Below, in pieces: positions 1 through 9,563 of a stretch of 64,000 nucleotides of DNA (position 1 is the stretch's first letter; each line of letters starts with the position of its first letter). The DNA is taken from contig JAPSKP010000002.1 of assembly GCA_031181585.1 (NCBI GenBank), positions 92,133-156,132 on the forward strand, given 5' to 3'. The notes under the pieces were generated by a model. That model was not told where the DNA came from and made no database searches. It worked only from the letters and a program-made list of their open reading frames with translations. The stretch comes from Lysinibacillus sp. (GTDB lineage: Bacteria > Bacillota > Bacilli > Bacillales_A > Planococcaceae). Made by a program: the position numbers and the translations under genes.

Positions 1-54
1 GGTGATTTCCTTGTCTTTTCAACCGTTAGCGATCCTTCTAAAGACACCTTGCCT

Positions 55-63
55 ATTATACCA
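55..63 (-). promoter_or_regulatory. Extended -10 promoter of the next leftward gene
   Basis: On the minus strand a perfect TATAAT (55-60) is preceded by TGG, giving the extended -10 pattern TGnTATAAT. No good -35 hexamer is visible, which extended -10 promoters tolerate. An AAGGA-like ribosome site lies at about 6-12, so a minus-strand gene should start just left of the window. In B. subtilis that gene would be ylxM of the ylxM-ffh pair; this identity is inferred from synteny only. Confidence 0.5.
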
Positions 64-97
64 TCTCTTATTTGTGATCACCATTAAGGACCTGCAA

Positions 98-133
98 AAA
101 AAGACTCCCTTTTCCACTTTACGGAAAAGAGAG
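98..133 (-). terminator. Terminator of the fapR-ftsY operon
   Basis: A hairpin with arms CTCCCTTTTCC (105-115) and GGAAAAGAGAG (123-133) lies just after the ftsY stop codon. On the minus strand it is followed by a run of seven T, the usual intrinsic terminator form. Confidence 0.8.
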
Positions 134-139
134 CCCCTT

Positions 140-1378
140 CTAGTCTTCCATGTTTTTCAGTTCGGCTTCTAAGCCCTCTGCAAATAGACCATATACATAC
201 CGTTCTGCATCGAACGGCTGCAGATCATCCATTTTTTCGCCTAGCCCAACAAATTTCACAGGGATATGCAGCTTGTTGCGGATAGCAAGAACGATACCGC
301 CTTTCGCTGTACCATCAAGCTTTGTCAGCACGATTCCTGTTACATTTGTCACCTCTTTAAACATCTGTGCCTGTACTAATGCATTTTGTCCTGTTGTTGC
401 ATCAAGTGCCAATAGCACTTCATGAGGTGCATTTGGAATTTCGCGTGAGATGACACGGTGCACCTTTTCAAGCTCGTTCATTAAGTTCACTTTATTTTGC
501 AAGCGTCCTGCTGTATCGCAAATGAGCACGTCGGCACCGCGGTTTTTCGCCGCACGAATAGCATCGTACATAACAGCAGCAGGATCTGATCCTTCCGATT
601 GCTTAATAACTTCACAGCCTACACGGTCACCCCATACTTGGAGCTGATCGATCGCTCCTGCACGGAACGTATCTCCCGCAGCGAGCAGAACGGATTTTCC
701 TTCTGATTTCAGGCGGTGTGCCAGCTTACCGATTGTCGTCGTTTTCCCAACACCATTTACACCTACAAATAGAATGACTGTTAGTTCACCAGCAGGCTGC
801 ATATTTAGCTCAATCAGATTCTCTTCTCCTGCTTCGTAAATTTCAACAAGCTTTTCAGAGATGATTGTCTGAATGCCTTCTGTATCCTTAATATTCTTAC
901 GCTGTACTTCAAAGCGTAATTTATCCATCAATTCCATTACAGTTTCAAAGCCAACATCCGCCTGGAGCAGTAAATCCTCAAGCTCTTCGAAGAAGTCCTC
1001 ATCCACTTTACGGTAACGAGCAACTAAGTCATTTACTTTTGACGTAAAGGAATCCCGCGTTTTAGCAAGGCCCATTTTGAACTTTTGTGTAATAGACCAA
1101 GCAGAAGGCTTTTTCTGCTCTTCCTGCTCTTCTACCTCTGCTAAAGCCGGAGTCAATTCTTCAGCAGGAATTACTTCTTCCCCTACTGTCTCTGTAACCG
1201 GAACCTCTTCCTGGGCAGACTCCTCTACTACAGGTTCTTGTACGCCCTCTTTGTCAGCAGGGGCTTCATCCTGCACTTCATTTTCTGCCTCAGGTTCTTT
1301 TGTTCCTTCCAGAAATTCTTCTTTTTCTTGTTCTGTAGAACCGACCAATTTCTCTTTTAATCGTTTAAAAAAACTCAT
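140..1378 (-). CDS. ftsY: Signal recognition particle receptor FtsY
   Basis: SRP receptor GTPase that docks Ffh-ribosome complexes at the SecYEG translocon on the inner face of the membrane. The 412-residue protein has a strongly acidic N-terminal region (residues about 10-90, rich in E), then the helical N domain and the NG GTPase. GTPase motifs seen are [14 protein letters not shown] (G1), DTAGRLQNK (G3) and [10 protein letters not shown] (G4/closing loop). B. subtilis FtsY is about 329 residues; the extra length here is the acidic A-region. It is the last gene of the operon, 13 bp after smc, and is followed by a terminator. Confidence 0.97.
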   Translation of the reverse strand: MSFFKRLKEKLVGSTEQEKEEFLEGTKEPEAENEVQDEAPADKEGVQEPVVEESAQEEVPVTETVGEEVIPAEELTPALAEVEEQEEQKKPSAWSITQKFKMGLAKTRDSFTSKVNDLVARYRKVDEDFFEELEDLLLQADVGFETVMELMDKLRFEVQRKNIKDTEGIQTIISEKLVEIYEAGEENLIELNMQPAGELTVILFVGVNGVGKTTTIGKLAHRLKSEGKSVLLAAGDTFRAGAIDQLQVWGDRVGCEVIKQSEGSDPAAVMYDAIRAAKNRGADVLICDTAGRLQNKVNLMNELEKVHRVISREIPNAPHEVLLALDATTGQNALVQAQMFKEVTNVTGIVLTKLDGTAKGGIVLAIRNKLHIPVKFVGLGEKMDDLQPFDAERYVYGLFAEGLEAELKNMED

Positions 1379-1391
1379 TTCCTACACTCCT

Positions 1392-4300
1392 TTATCCTAC
1401 CGGCAAGTCTTCTTCCAATTTTACCGAAACAAGTTTCGATACACCGGATTCCTGCATTGTAATTCCATATAGGACATCCGCCCCTTCCATCGTCCCTTTT
1501 CGGTGCGTGATGACAATGAACTGTGTTTCCTTACTAAATTTTTTCAAATATTGACTGTAACGGATGACGTTGGATTCATCTAGTGCAGCCTCTACTTCGT
1601 CCAGAATACAGAAAGGAACCGGACGTGTATTTAAAATGGCAAACAATAAGGCGATGGCAGTCAGAGCACGCTCTCCACCCGAAAGCAGGCTTAAACTCTG
1701 CAGTTTTTTGCCTGGCGGCTGGGCGACAATCTCAATACCTGTTTCGAGTAGATTTTCAGGGTCGATCAGTACAAGATCTGCCTGTCCTCCGCCAAACAAC
1801 TCACGAAATACGTCTTTAAATTGTGAACGGACATTCGTAAACGTATCATGGAAACGGGTCGACATTTCACCATCCATTTCCTTGATAGCCTCATGTAATG
1901 TCTCCTTTGCTTCGAGCAGATCATTACGCTGCTCTGTCAAGAATGCATGACGCTCCTGTACACGCTCGAATTCATCGATTGCCGTCAAATTGACTGGTCC
2001 TAATTCTTCAATCGACTGCTTCAAAAGCTTCACTTTTCGACGCACCTGCTCTACGTCCTCAATTGCTTCTGCTAATTCCTTTGCCATTTCAAATGTCAGC
2101 TCATAGTTTTCCTCCAACTGTGTCAGCAGGTTTGTCTGATCATACTGAAGGCGGCTGCGTTTAATAGACAATGCATTAATCGCTTCTACAAAGCCTTTGT
2201 GCATTCGCTGCTTTTCTTTTACATCTTCTTCTATTGCAGCAAGCTTCGCCTGCATCGTTTCTTTCTGATCGCGTTTTTCCGCAATAATATCGAGCAATGT
2301 CTGTCTCTTAACACTCCATTCGACAATCGATTGCTCAATTTCCTCCATTGAAGGACCATTTAAGCCTGCATCCGACTGGAACCACTCGATTTCCTGGGAA
2401 ATTTTTTCGATAGATTCGTTCGCTTTCGACAATCGAACAGCAATATCTGCTATTGTCAGCTGCAACTGAGATAGCTGCTCCTGTGCAACAGCGAGCTGTG
2501 AGCGCTTCTCTCCAATCTGATCCCGCAGGACATCCTTCTGTGTATCCCCTTGCGCCTTGGCGAGCGTCAACTGTTCGACTAGTTCATTGATTTCAGCAAG
2601 TTCAATCGAGAGTTCCTGCAACCGTTTCTCTGCCTGTTCCTTTTGCTCAGCAAGCGTTTCATGTCGTGTGGACATTGATGTCTGCTCACTCGTAGCAAGG
2701 GTCACACTCGTACGCAGATTCTTCTCCTGCATATCAAGCTCCAATAGCATTGATTTTTGCTGCTGCTCTTGAGAACGCAGTTCCTCTCCGAGCAAACGTA
2801 CTTCCTCCAGCTCATCTCCTAGTGTCGCAACCTTTTCTTTATCAATGGCCACTGTACGCTCCGCTGATTGGATAGACTGCTCCAGCTCTGCGATTTTCAC
2901 CGACAATGTATCCAGCTCTGCTTTTCTTGTGAACAGAGAAGTTTGCTGTTTAACAGATCCGCCTGTCAGTGATCCGCCTGCATTCACGATATCACCATCA
3001 AGTGTCACAACACGGAATTTAAAACCAAGCATACGGGCAATTTGACTTGCCCCATCAAGGCTGGCAGCAACAAGTACATTTCCTAGGAGATTTTCAACGA
3101 TAGATCGGTTCGTTTCCTCAAATGCCACCAGGTTATACGCCATGTCAACAAATGAAGGATGGCCGGAAACCGAAGAAATCTGGGCTTCACTCAACCGGCG
3201 AGACTTCATAACAGATTTCGGTAAAAATGTTGCACGACCCGCACGACGTTTCTTCAGCCATGCGATTGCCTGCTGTGCATGCTGCTCGTTTTGCGTCACG
3301 ATATGCTGACTTGCCGCACCAAGTGCCGTTTCAATAGCCTGGGAATACTCACCGGTTACTTGCACAAGTTCGGCAACCGCTCCTTCAATACCTGTTAATT
3401 CACCTTTATCGCGCGCCAGCAGTATTTCTTTAACGCCGTGGAAAAAGCCTGAAAAATCTGCTTCTAGCTCTGCTAATGTTTCACGCCGCGACTTTAACTG
3501 TTGCTGATGCTGGTATGCTTTGTAGAGAAGGTTTTGCTTCTCATCCAACTGTGAAGTAAGCTGCTTTAAAGAATTTTGCATAACTGCATACAGATCAAGC
3601 TTTTCCTTTAACTCTTCCTGCATTTTCTTTAACTGCTTGTTTACTATTTCTTTCTCGGCAATCGTACGGTCTAAGTCTTTTTGCATGTCAGCCGAGCGGT
3701 CGGTAATACGTTCTGCCGTTTCCTGCTGCTGCTGCAGCTGCTGGTCAATATGCTTTAGTTCATTCTTGACCGTTGCTTCCTCATTCAACAAATCAATATA
3801 TTTATTTTTCGATGTTTCGATTTCTTCCTCAATTTCAGAAACAGAGCGCGTTAAAGCCTGCTCCAGCTGTTTGATAGCCTGCCTTAATGTGGACACTTCC
3901 TGCTGTTTTTCGGAGAACAGCGCTTTTTTCTCTGTCTCTTGTAACGCATGTTTCTTCGCTTCCTCTGTTGCCGTCTGCAGATTAGCTTCCAGCTGCTTCA
4001 TATGCTTTTCGGCATTTGAGCGCTTTTCATGCATCAAAGCCTTTCGACCATCCCAGCGTTCCACTTCAGCCGTTGCTTCCACTAATTCTTCCTGAGAACC
4101 GTCTAACTGTCCATCTAATATTTTCAGCTCTGCACGCACTTGGCGCAGACTCTTTTCAAGAGTGCTTATTTCACCGGCCAGCAGAAGCTCATTTGCTTCC
4201 AATTCAGCAAACTCTCTTTGCATTGCCTCCAGTTGTTTTGCACAGACATGTAAATCGTGAACGATTAAGGAAATATCGAAGTCCTTCAATTCTGCGCTCA

Positions 4301-4952
4301 TCCGGACATAGTCTTTGGCAGCTGAAGCTTGAATTTGTAATGGCTCCAAGCGGTTATCCAGCTCATGTAAAATATCCAGCACTCGATGGAGATTCTCATC
4401 CGTCTCAACGAGCTTATGTTCTGCCTTCTTTTTCCGCTGCTTGTATTTTAGCACACCTGCTGCCTCTTCAAAGATCAGACGACGATCATCCGGACGACTG
4501 TTTAATACTTCATCGACCCGTCCTTGCGAAATGATAGAAAACGCTTCTTTTCCAAGCCCGGAATCCATAAACAAGTCCGTAATATCCTTCAGGCGACATG
4601 TTTGATTATTGAGCAAATACTCACTATCACCTGAACGATACACACGTCTTGTCACACTGATTTCAGTATACGGTACAGCAATTCGTTCGTCCGTATTATC
4701 CAAAACCAATGTCACCTCTGCAAAGTTCAGCGGTTTGCGTGACTCACTGCCAGCAAAAATAACATCTTCCATTTTCGACCCACGAAGTGATTTCGCCGAT
4801 TGTTCACCAAGTACCCAGCGAATTGCATCCGTTACATTACTTTTACCACTGCCATTCGGGCCTACTACTGCGGTTACACCTGGGACAAAATCTATACCAA
4901 TACGCTCTGCAAAAGATTTGAAGCCCATTACTTCAAGTCGCTTTAAGAACAT
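1392..4952 (-). CDS. smc: Chromosome segregation ATPase SMC
   Basis: Core subunit of the SMC-ScpAB condensin that organises and segregates the chromosome. The length of 1186 residues is typical. The N-terminal Walker A motif GPNGSGKSNVTDAI lies near residue 32. Two long coiled coils flank a hinge (about 510-680, with the glycine-rich GGSLTGGS segment). The C-terminal head has the signature LSLLSGGERALTAIALLFAI and Walker B FCILDEVEAALD. The start is 2 bp after the rnc stop codon, so the two genes are probably co-translated. This neighbourhood (rnc-smc-ftsY) is conserved across Bacillales. Confidence 0.98.
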   Translation of the reverse strand: MFLKRLEVMGFKSFAERIGIDFVPGVTAVVGPNGSGKSNVTDAIRWVLGEQSAKSLRGSKMEDVIFAGSESRKPLNFAEVTLVLDNTDERIAVPYTEISVTRRVYRSGDSEYLLNNQTCRLKDITDLFMDSGLGKEAFSIISQGRVDEVLNSRPDDRRLIFEEAAGVLKYKQRKKKAEHKLVETDENLHRVLDILHELDNRLEPLQIQASAAKDYVRMSAELKDFDISLIVHDLHVCAKQLEAMQREFAELEANELLLAGEISTLEKSLRQVRAELKILDGQLDGSQEELVEATAEVERWDGRKALMHEKRSNAEKHMKQLEANLQTATEEAKKHALQETEKKALFSEKQQEVSTLRQAIKQLEQALTRSVSEIEEEIETSKNKYIDLLNEEATVKNELKHIDQQLQQQQETAERITDRSADMQKDLDRTIAEKEIVNKQLKKMQEELKEKLDLYAVMQNSLKQLTSQLDEKQNLLYKAYQHQQQLKSRRETLAELEADFSGFFHGVKEILLARDKGELTGIEGAVAELVQVTGEYSQAIETALGAASQHIVTQNEQHAQQAIAWLKKRRAGRATFLPKSVMKSRRLSEAQISSVSGHPSFVDMAYNLVAFEETNRSIVENLLGNVLVAASLDGASQIARMLGFKFRVVTLDGDIVNAGGSLTGGSVKQQTSLFTRKAELDTLSVKIAELEQSIQSAERTVAIDKEKVATLGDELEEVRLLGEELRSQEQQQKSMLLELDMQEKNLRTSVTLATSEQTSMSTRHETLAEQKEQAEKRLQELSIELAEINELVEQLTLAKAQGDTQKDVLRDQIGEKRSQLAVAQEQLSQLQLTIADIAVRLSKANESIEKISQEIEWFQSDAGLNGPSMEEIEQSIVEWSVKRQTLLDIIAEKRDQKETMQAKLAAIEEDVKEKQRMHKGFVEAINALSIKRSRLQYDQTNLLTQLEENYELTFEMAKELAEAIEDVEQVRRKVKLLKQSIEELGPVNLTAIDEFERVQERHAFLTEQRNDLLEAKETLHEAIKEMDGEMSTRFHDTFTNVRSQFKDVFRELFGGGQADLVLIDPENLLETGIEIVAQPPGKKLQSLSLLSGGERALTAIALLFAILNTRPVPFCILDEVEAALDESNVIRYSQYLKKFSKETQFIVITHRKGTMEGADVLYGITMQESGVSKLVSVKLEEDLPVG

Positions 4953-4953
4953 A

Positions 4954-5721
4954 TTACTCCCCCTCTTGTGCCTGCTGCTTTAGCTTCTGCATTGCACTTT
5001 GTGCCGCTTGCTGTTCAGCCTCTTTCTTCGATTTACCTCGTCCTACCCCAAGCTCCTGCTCATTCAACAGAACACGAGACACGAAGGTACGGTTATGAGC
5101 CGGTCCTTTTTCATCAACGATTTCATAATGCAAGACGCCGTTGTTTGATTGCTGCACCATTTCCTGCAACTGACTCTTGAAATCCATCACATGCGAAAAA
5201 GCACCGAGTTCTACTTTCGGGAACACGACTTTTTCCAGGAATGCTACTACCCGCTCTAATCCTTGGTCCAGATAAAGTGCACCAACAAATGACTCAAATA
5301 CGTCTGCTAAAAGCGCTGGACGCTCACGGCCACCCGTTAATTCCTCACCTTTTCCAAGTAATACATATCGGCCAAATTCCAATTCATTCGCAAAAATAAC
5401 TAAAGACGGCTCGCAGACAATTGATGCACGTAATTTTGTCAGCTCACCCTCACTCATTTGTGGGTATTTTTCAAATAGAAATTTTGACACAGATAGCTCT
5501 AAAACAGCATCTCCTAGAAACTCTAGCCGCTCGTTGTCCGTAAATAGCTTTCGACGATGTTCATTCACATAGGATGAATGGGTAAATGCTTGATATAGCA
5601 AATTTTTGTTATTGAACGAAACGTTCAAATCGCTTTGCAATTGTTCGAAAAGTTCCCGAACCTTTTCTGGGAATACGCCAGTTTTCTGATTATTTCCTTT
5701 TTTTCTTATCGTCATGGACAA
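4954..5721 (-). CDS. rnc: Ribonuclease III
   Basis: Double-strand-specific endoribonuclease that processes rRNA precursors and structured mRNAs. The catalytic domain carries the signature [14 protein letters not shown], and a second acidic cluster [18 protein letters not shown] supplies the metal-binding Asp/Glu. The C-terminal 70 residues form a dsRNA-binding domain ending in a Q/K-rich tail. Length is 255 residues against about 249 in B. subtilis. The start is uncertain: a TTG at 5721 lies 7 bases from AAGGA, while the ATG at 5715 gives a protein two residues shorter. An acpP terminator lies upstream, so rnc may depend on read-through or on its own promoter. Confidence 0.96.
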   Translation of the reverse strand: MSMTIRKKGNNQKTGVFPEKVRELFEQLQSDLNVSFNNKNLLYQAFTHSSYVNEHRRKLFTDNERLEFLGDAVLELSVSKFLFEKYPQMSEGELTKLRASIVCEPSLVIFANELEFGRYVLLGKGEELTGGRERPALLADVFESFVGALYLDQGLERVVAFLEKVVFPKVELGAFSHVMDFKSQLQEMVQQSNNGVLHYEIVDEKGPAHNRTFVSRVLLNEQELGVGRGKSKKEAEQQAAQSAMQKLKQQAQEGE

Positions 5722-5751
5722 TCTGCCTTCCTTACTCAGTTTCTAACGTTT

Positions 5752-5780
5752 AGTTTACATCGTTGTACCAGTTAACGCAA
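5752..5780 (-). promoter_or_regulatory. Possible promoter of rnc-smc-ftsY
   Basis: On the minus strand TTGCGT (5775-5780) and TAAACT (5752-5757) are separated by 17 bp, an acceptable sigma-A arrangement. It lies after the acpP terminator and before rnc, where a secondary promoter would be useful. The match to consensus is only moderate. Confidence 0.35.
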
Positions 5781-5843
5781 AGAGATTCTCATAAAAAGTC
5801 ACGTTTTACAAAGGTTTTTCCTCTATTGTATAAATATCGCAAT

Positions 5844-5888
5844 GAAAAAGAGGTACATGAACACGAATACCCGCGTTTATGTACCTCT
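5844..5888 (-). terminator. Hairpin terminator between acpP and rnc
   Basis: Ten-base arms AGAGGTACAT and ATGTACCTCT (plus-strand 5849-5858 and 5879-5888) pair perfectly, and five T follow on the minus strand. It begins 6 bases after the acpP stop. It should reduce transcription into rnc, allowing acyl carrier protein to be made in excess over the downstream products. Confidence 0.75.
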
Positions 5889-5894
5889 GTATCA

Positions 5895-6131
5895 TTAGCT
5901 GATTTTGCTTTCAATGTAGTTGATGGCATCACCAACTGTTGCAATTTTTTCAGCATCTTCATCTGAAATTTCCATGTCGAATTCATCTTCAAGCTCCATA
6001 ACAAGCTCAACAACATCTAATGAATCCGCACCTAGATCTTCACGGAAAGAAGCTTCTACTTTCACTTCGCTCTCGTCAACACCTAGACGGTCTACGATTA
6101 CTTTTGAAACACGCTCTAATACTGTAGCCAA
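5895..6131 (-). CDS. acpP: Acyl carrier protein
   Basis: Carries growing fatty acyl chains on a phosphopantetheine attached to the serine of the DSL motif ([19 protein letters not shown]). The reading frame is open to a GTG at 6140, but that codon overlaps the strong ribosome site GGGGAGG. The TTG at 6131 is 8 bases from the site and gives 78 residues starting (M)ATVLERV, almost the length of B. subtilis ACP (77). TTG is therefore preferred. The middle of the protein is nearly identical to other Bacillales ACPs. It follows fabG by 30 bp. Confidence 0.96.
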   Translation of the reverse strand: MATVLERVSKVIVDRLGVDESEVKVEASFREDLGADSLDVVELVMELEDEFDMEISDEDAEKIATVGDAINYIESKIS

Positions 6132-6161
6132 ATCGGTCACCTCCCCTCAAATATATATCAA

Positions 6162-6905
6162 TTACATAACTAGGCCACCATCAATATGCAGCGTCTGCCC
6201 TGTAATATAATTTGCGCTGTCAGAAGCAAGGAATATAACCGCCTTTGCAATATCCTCCGGCTGCCCAAGCTTCGCCAATGGAATTTGCTTCAACATCGTT
6301 TCCTTGATTTCTTCCGGCAGAGCATCTGTCATTTCAGTCGTAATAAAACCTGGTGCAATAGCGTTCACTAAAATATTGCGGCTCGCCAACTCCTGGGCTG
6401 TCGTCTTCGTCAAGCCAATTACCCCTGCCTTAGCAGCGACGTAATTCGCCTGCCCTGGGTTCCCCGCTACTCCTACGATCGAAGAGATATTAATAATACG
6501 GCCTGCACGCTGCTTCATCATCTGACGCGTTACTGCTTTTGTACAAAGGAACACTCCCTTGAGATTCGTATCGATCACATCATCCCATTCCTGTTCCTTC
6601 ATACGCATTAATAAGTTGTCGCGTGTAATTCCCGCATTGTTGACTAGTATGTCGATAGAACCGAATGTTTCCAATGCCTGCTTCATTAGACTATCTACAG
6701 AAGGACTGTCCGCTACATTCGCCTGTACTGCTATAGCCTTTGGTCCCAGCGCCTCGATTTCTTTCACAACTTCCTCTGCTTTTGCTTCACTGCCGCTGAA
6801 GTTGACCACAACATTTGCCCCCTGCTTTGCCAGCTCAATGCAAATCGCACGGCCGATCCCGCGAGAACCGCCCGTTACAACGGCCGTTTTACCTGTTAAA
6901 CACAT
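6162..6905 (-). CDS. fabG: 3-oxoacyl-ACP reductase FabG
   Basis: NADPH-dependent first reduction step of the type II fatty acid elongation cycle. The Rossmann motif GGSRGIGR, the NNAG motif and the catalytic YxxxK (NYVAAK) with upstream Ser (NISSIVG) mark a classical short-chain dehydrogenase. The ATG at 6905 lies 8 bases from AAGGAG and gives 247 residues, the usual length; an in-frame GTG three codons upstream is less well placed. The first 10 bases overlap the end of fabD, so the two are translationally coupled. Confidence 0.97.
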   Translation of the reverse strand: MCLTGKTAVVTGGSRGIGRAICIELAKQGANVVVNFSGSEAKAEEVVKEIEALGPKAIAVQANVADSPSVDSLMKQALETFGSIDILVNNAGITRDNLLMRMKEQEWDDVIDTNLKGVFLCTKAVTRQMMKQRAGRIINISSIVGVAGNPGQANYVAAKAGVIGLTKTTAQELASRNILVNAIAPGFITTEMTDALPEEIKETMLKQIPLAKLGQPEDIAKAVIFLASDSANYITGQTLHIDGGLVM

Positions 6906-7849
6906 TGTGCCCACTCCTTAGACGCCTCGACGACCTGCGCCAGTGTCACTTCATCATACACACTATAAACAGTCGCTCCGCGATCAATTTTCTTCACAAG
7001 CCCAGACAACACCTTGCCCGGACCACATTCAATAAAGATATCCACGCCCTGTTCAAGCAATGTGCGTACATTTTGCTCCCACTGGACAGGACTCGATACT
7101 TGATCCACCATTTCCTTCTTAATATCTGCCACCTCTTCAAGCAACACAGACGTTACATTACTGATAACAGGAATGGCAGGTTTCTTCATTTCTATTTCTT
7201 CTATTGCCGCTGCCAGCTTTTCAGCAGCAGGTTCCATCAATGAGCTGTGGAAAGGTCCACTTACTGTTAAAGGAATCACACGCTTTGCTCCACGTTCTTT
7301 TGCTAAAGCTCCGGCTTTTTCAACGCCTTCCTTCGTCCCCGAAATGACGATTTGTCCCGGGCAATTTAGGTTTGCAAGCTGCGCTACCACCCCTGATGCG
7401 CTCACTTCCTCGCAAACTTGTGCTAACTCGGTAGATTCCATGCCCAGCACTGCTGCCATGGCCCCCTCACCCGCCGGTACTGCCTCGTCCATATATAAAC
7501 CACGTTTATGAACAATTTGCACTGCATCCTCGAATGTCACTACTTCTGATGTGACGAATGCACTGTACTCCCCTAATGAATGACCTGCTGTATAATCCGG
7601 TCTGATGCCTTCTTCCATCAATCGACGTGCAATCATGACACCTGTTGTCAAAAGTGCCGGCTGCGCATTGTAAGTCAATGTCAGCTCCTCCTGTGGTCCT
7701 TCCAGCATCAATTTAGATAATGAAAAGCCTAAAGCATCATCCGCTGTCTCATAAAACGTTCTGCTATTTTCATTTACTTTGACAAGTTCCGAACCCATTC
7801 CTACTTGCTGCGACCCTTGTCCCGGAAAAATAAAAGCAATTTTTGTCAT
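6896..7849 (-). CDS. fabD: Malonyl-CoA:ACP transacylase FabD
   Basis: Transfers malonyl groups from coenzyme A to ACP, supplying the extender unit for fatty acid synthesis. The N-terminal FPGQGSQ motif and the nucleophile elbow [10 protein letters not shown] are present, with the catalytic His in GPFHSSLM. The reading frame runs open further upstream, but the ATG at 7849 follows the ribosome site AAAGGGGA and starts [14 protein letters not shown], the family N-terminus. That start gives 317 residues. Confidence 0.97.
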   Translation of the reverse strand: MTKIAFIFPGQGSQQVGMGSELVKVNENSRTFYETADDALGFSLSKLMLEGPQEELTLTYNAQPALLTTGVMIARRLMEEGIRPDYTAGHSLGEYSAFVTSEVVTFEDAVQIVHKRGLYMDEAVPAGEGAMAAVLGMESTELAQVCEEVSASGVVAQLANLNCPGQIVISGTKEGVEKAGALAKERGAKRVIPLTVSGPFHSSLMEPAAEKLAAAIEEIEMKKPAIPVISNVTSVLLEEVADIKKEMVDQVSSPVQWEQNVRTLLEQGVDIFIECGPGKVLSGLVKKIDRGATVYSVYDEVTLAQVVEASKEWAQCV

Positions 7850-7875
7850 CTTTAGCTCCCCTTTGTGACTGACAA

Positions 7876-8859
7876 TTACTCTGCTGTAATCGTCTCTTGA
7901 ATCGTTGTGCACACATCATGCTCGACCATCGTGCGCGCCTGCTTTATAGCACTGCGCACAGCCTGCGCATTTGATGAACCATGTGCCTTAATTACTGGTG
8001 CTTTTAAGCCGAACAACGCGGCGCCACCATATTCTGTATAATCCATTTTTTCCTTTAATACTTTCAAATCACCTTTTACAAGCGCGGCACCGAGCTTTGC
8101 TTTTGTAGAAGATGTCAAGGCATCCTTCAGCATAGAAAATAATGCTCCTGCTGTACCTTCGATCGTTTTCAGAACCATATTGCCCGTAAAGCCATCCGTC
8201 ACTACGACATCTGCCACACTATTTAACAGCTCACGTGCTTCTACATTTCCTTCAAAGTGCATATCAGTATCTTTCAACAAGTCAAAAGTCGCCTTCGTCA
8301 GCTCATTTCCCTTTTTGTCCTCCGTGCCGATATTCAAGAGACCGACACGAGGTGCTGAATAGCCCCGCACCTTTTTCGCATAAATATTTCCCATAATAGC
8401 ATACTGCACTAAATGCTCTGGCTTTGCGTCCGCATTCGCACCAAGGTCCAGCATTAAGAAACCTTTGCCGTCAAGTGTCGGAAGTGTAGTTGCCAATGCA
8501 GGACGCTGCACGCCTTCGATTCGTCCTACTTTAAAGAGGCCTCCTGCCATAAGGGCGCCAGTATTTCCGGCTGAAAGGCATGCATCTGCCGTTCCTTCCG
8601 CCACTGCCTCCAGCATACGGGCCATAGAAGAATCTTTTTTACGACGTACAGCACGAGCCGGGTCGTCATCCCCTTCTACTACTTCCTCACAATGGATCAC
8701 CGTTAGACGCGGATGGGCCTTTACATAAGGCTTCATTGCATCCTCACGGCCATATAATAAAATCTCTACATCATTAAACTCTTCTAATGCCTGCATGACA
8801 CCTTCTACGATTGCTTGAGGGGCGTTGTCTCCGCCCATGCCATCTACTGCTAGTTTCAT
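7876..8859 (-). CDS. plsX: Phosphate acyltransferase PlsX
   Basis: Converts acyl-ACP into acyl-phosphate, the donor for PlsY in phosphatidic acid synthesis. It is a peripheral membrane enzyme. The protein begins [20 protein letters not shown], the hallmark of the family, and is 327 residues long (about 333 in B. subtilis). The start codon overlaps the fapR stop by 4 bases (ATGA), as in other Bacillales, so repressor and enzyme are made together. Confidence 0.97.
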   Translation of the reverse strand: MKLAVDGMGGDNAPQAIVEGVMQALEEFNDVEILLYGREDAMKPYVKAHPRLTVIHCEEVVEGDDDPARAVRRKKDSSMARMLEAVAEGTADACLSAGNTGALMAGGLFKVGRIEGVQRPALATTLPTLDGKGFLMLDLGANADAKPEHLVQYAIMGNIYAKKVRGYSAPRVGLLNIGTEDKKGNELTKATFDLLKDTDMHFEGNVEARELLNSVADVVVTDGFTGNMVLKTIEGTAGALFSMLKDALTSSTKAKLGAALVKGDLKVLKEKMDYTEYGGAALFGLKAPVIKAHGSSNAQAVRSAIKQARTMVEHDVCTTIQETITAE

Positions 8860-9431
8860 GTCTCGTTTCCACCTTTCGTGCGGTACATTTCAAACTCTCC
8901 TGTAAATACTATGTCATTATTTACTGTCGAAGTAACATCTATAATTGTACGATTTTTTTCCGTCTGTTGTGTACGAACAACTGCCTTTGTCACAACACGG
9001 TCTCCAGCCTTTACAGGTTTTACGAATGCAACGCTGGATTTTACCGTCAATGCCAGTTCATCATCAATTACTGCTACTGCAAGAGAGTTTGCCTGCGCAA
9101 ATAAATGGTGTCCGCGGGCAATCCCATTACGCTGGAATACGTGCTCTTCTCCAACATCAAAGATGGATAGCGCGCGTTTATCCAGTTCGATATCTATAAT
9201 TTCACCAATCACTTCGTCAATCGGAAGTGATTTAACTTCATTTTCATAGTTTTTTGACGCTACATCTTTTATACGTTCCCGCAGTTCAGGGATAGACAGT
9301 TCCATTCGATCAAGCCTGATCGTCTGGACACTAACGCCAAACTGCTGTGCTAATTGTTCATCAGTGACGAATGGGTTATCTGCAATCGTTTCTATAAGCA
9401 ATTGCTGACGTTCTTTTTTTGTACGCTTCAT
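8856..9431 (-). CDS. fapR: Fatty acid biosynthesis repressor FapR
   Basis: Transcriptional repressor of fatty acid and phospholipid genes that is released from DNA by malonyl-CoA. The N-terminal winged helix ([33 protein letters not shown]) precedes a hot-dog-fold effector domain with [32 protein letters not shown]. The ATG at 9431 after AAGGTGA gives 191 residues and starts [10 protein letters not shown], like B. subtilis FapR (188). The matching operator lies directly upstream at 9458-9474, so the gene is almost certainly autoregulated. Confidence 0.97.
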   Translation of the reverse strand: MKRTKKERQQLLIETIADNPFVTDEQLAQQFGVSVQTIRLDRMELSIPELRERIKDVASKNYENEVKSLPIDEVIGEIIDIELDKRALSIFDVGEEHVFQRNGIARGHHLFAQANSLAVAVIDDELALTVKSSVAFVKPVKAGDRVVTKAVVRTQQTEKNRTIIDVTSTVNNDIVFTGEFEMYRTKGGNET

Positions 9432-9457
9432 ATCACTCGTCACCTTCTTATTAAGTA

Positions 9458-9474
9458 TTAGCACTTGGTACTAA
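9458..9474 (-). promoter_or_regulatory. FapR operator
   Basis: The 17-base near-palindrome TTAGTACCAAGTGCTAA (minus strand) closely matches the known FapR box (TTAGTACCTnnTACTAA type). It starts 4 bases downstream of the -10 hexamer, so bound FapR would block transcription start. Malonyl-CoA would relieve the block. Confidence 0.88.
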
Positions 9475-9478
9475 TACC

Positions 9479-9507
9479 AATATACATAACTACTAAAAAG
9501 AACGCAA
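9479..9507 (-). promoter_or_regulatory. Promoter of the fapR-plsX-fab operon
   Basis: On the minus strand TTGCGT (9502-9507) and TATATT (9479-9484) are spaced by exactly 17 bp, directly before the FapR operator. The -35 hexamer lies inside the hairpin that probably terminates recG. Confidence 0.7.
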
Positions 9508-9529
9508 CAACTTTTTTTGTCATTGCGCT
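9491..9529 (-). terminator. Terminator of recG, overlapping the fapR promoter
   Basis: Arms 9501-9511 and 9519-9529 pair over 11 positions (with G-T pairs) around a loop of seven T on the plus strand. The minus-strand transcript then reads CTTTTTAG. It lies 35 bp after the recG stop codon. Confidence 0.55.
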
Positions 9530-9563
9530 CTGCTCCATTCGTTTTCATTCTTTCACTTTTCCA

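Noticed and set aside
5789..6016. 75-codon minus-strand ORF overlapping acpP and its terminator
   Set aside because: It is a frame-shifted shadow of acpP that reads through the terminator hairpin.
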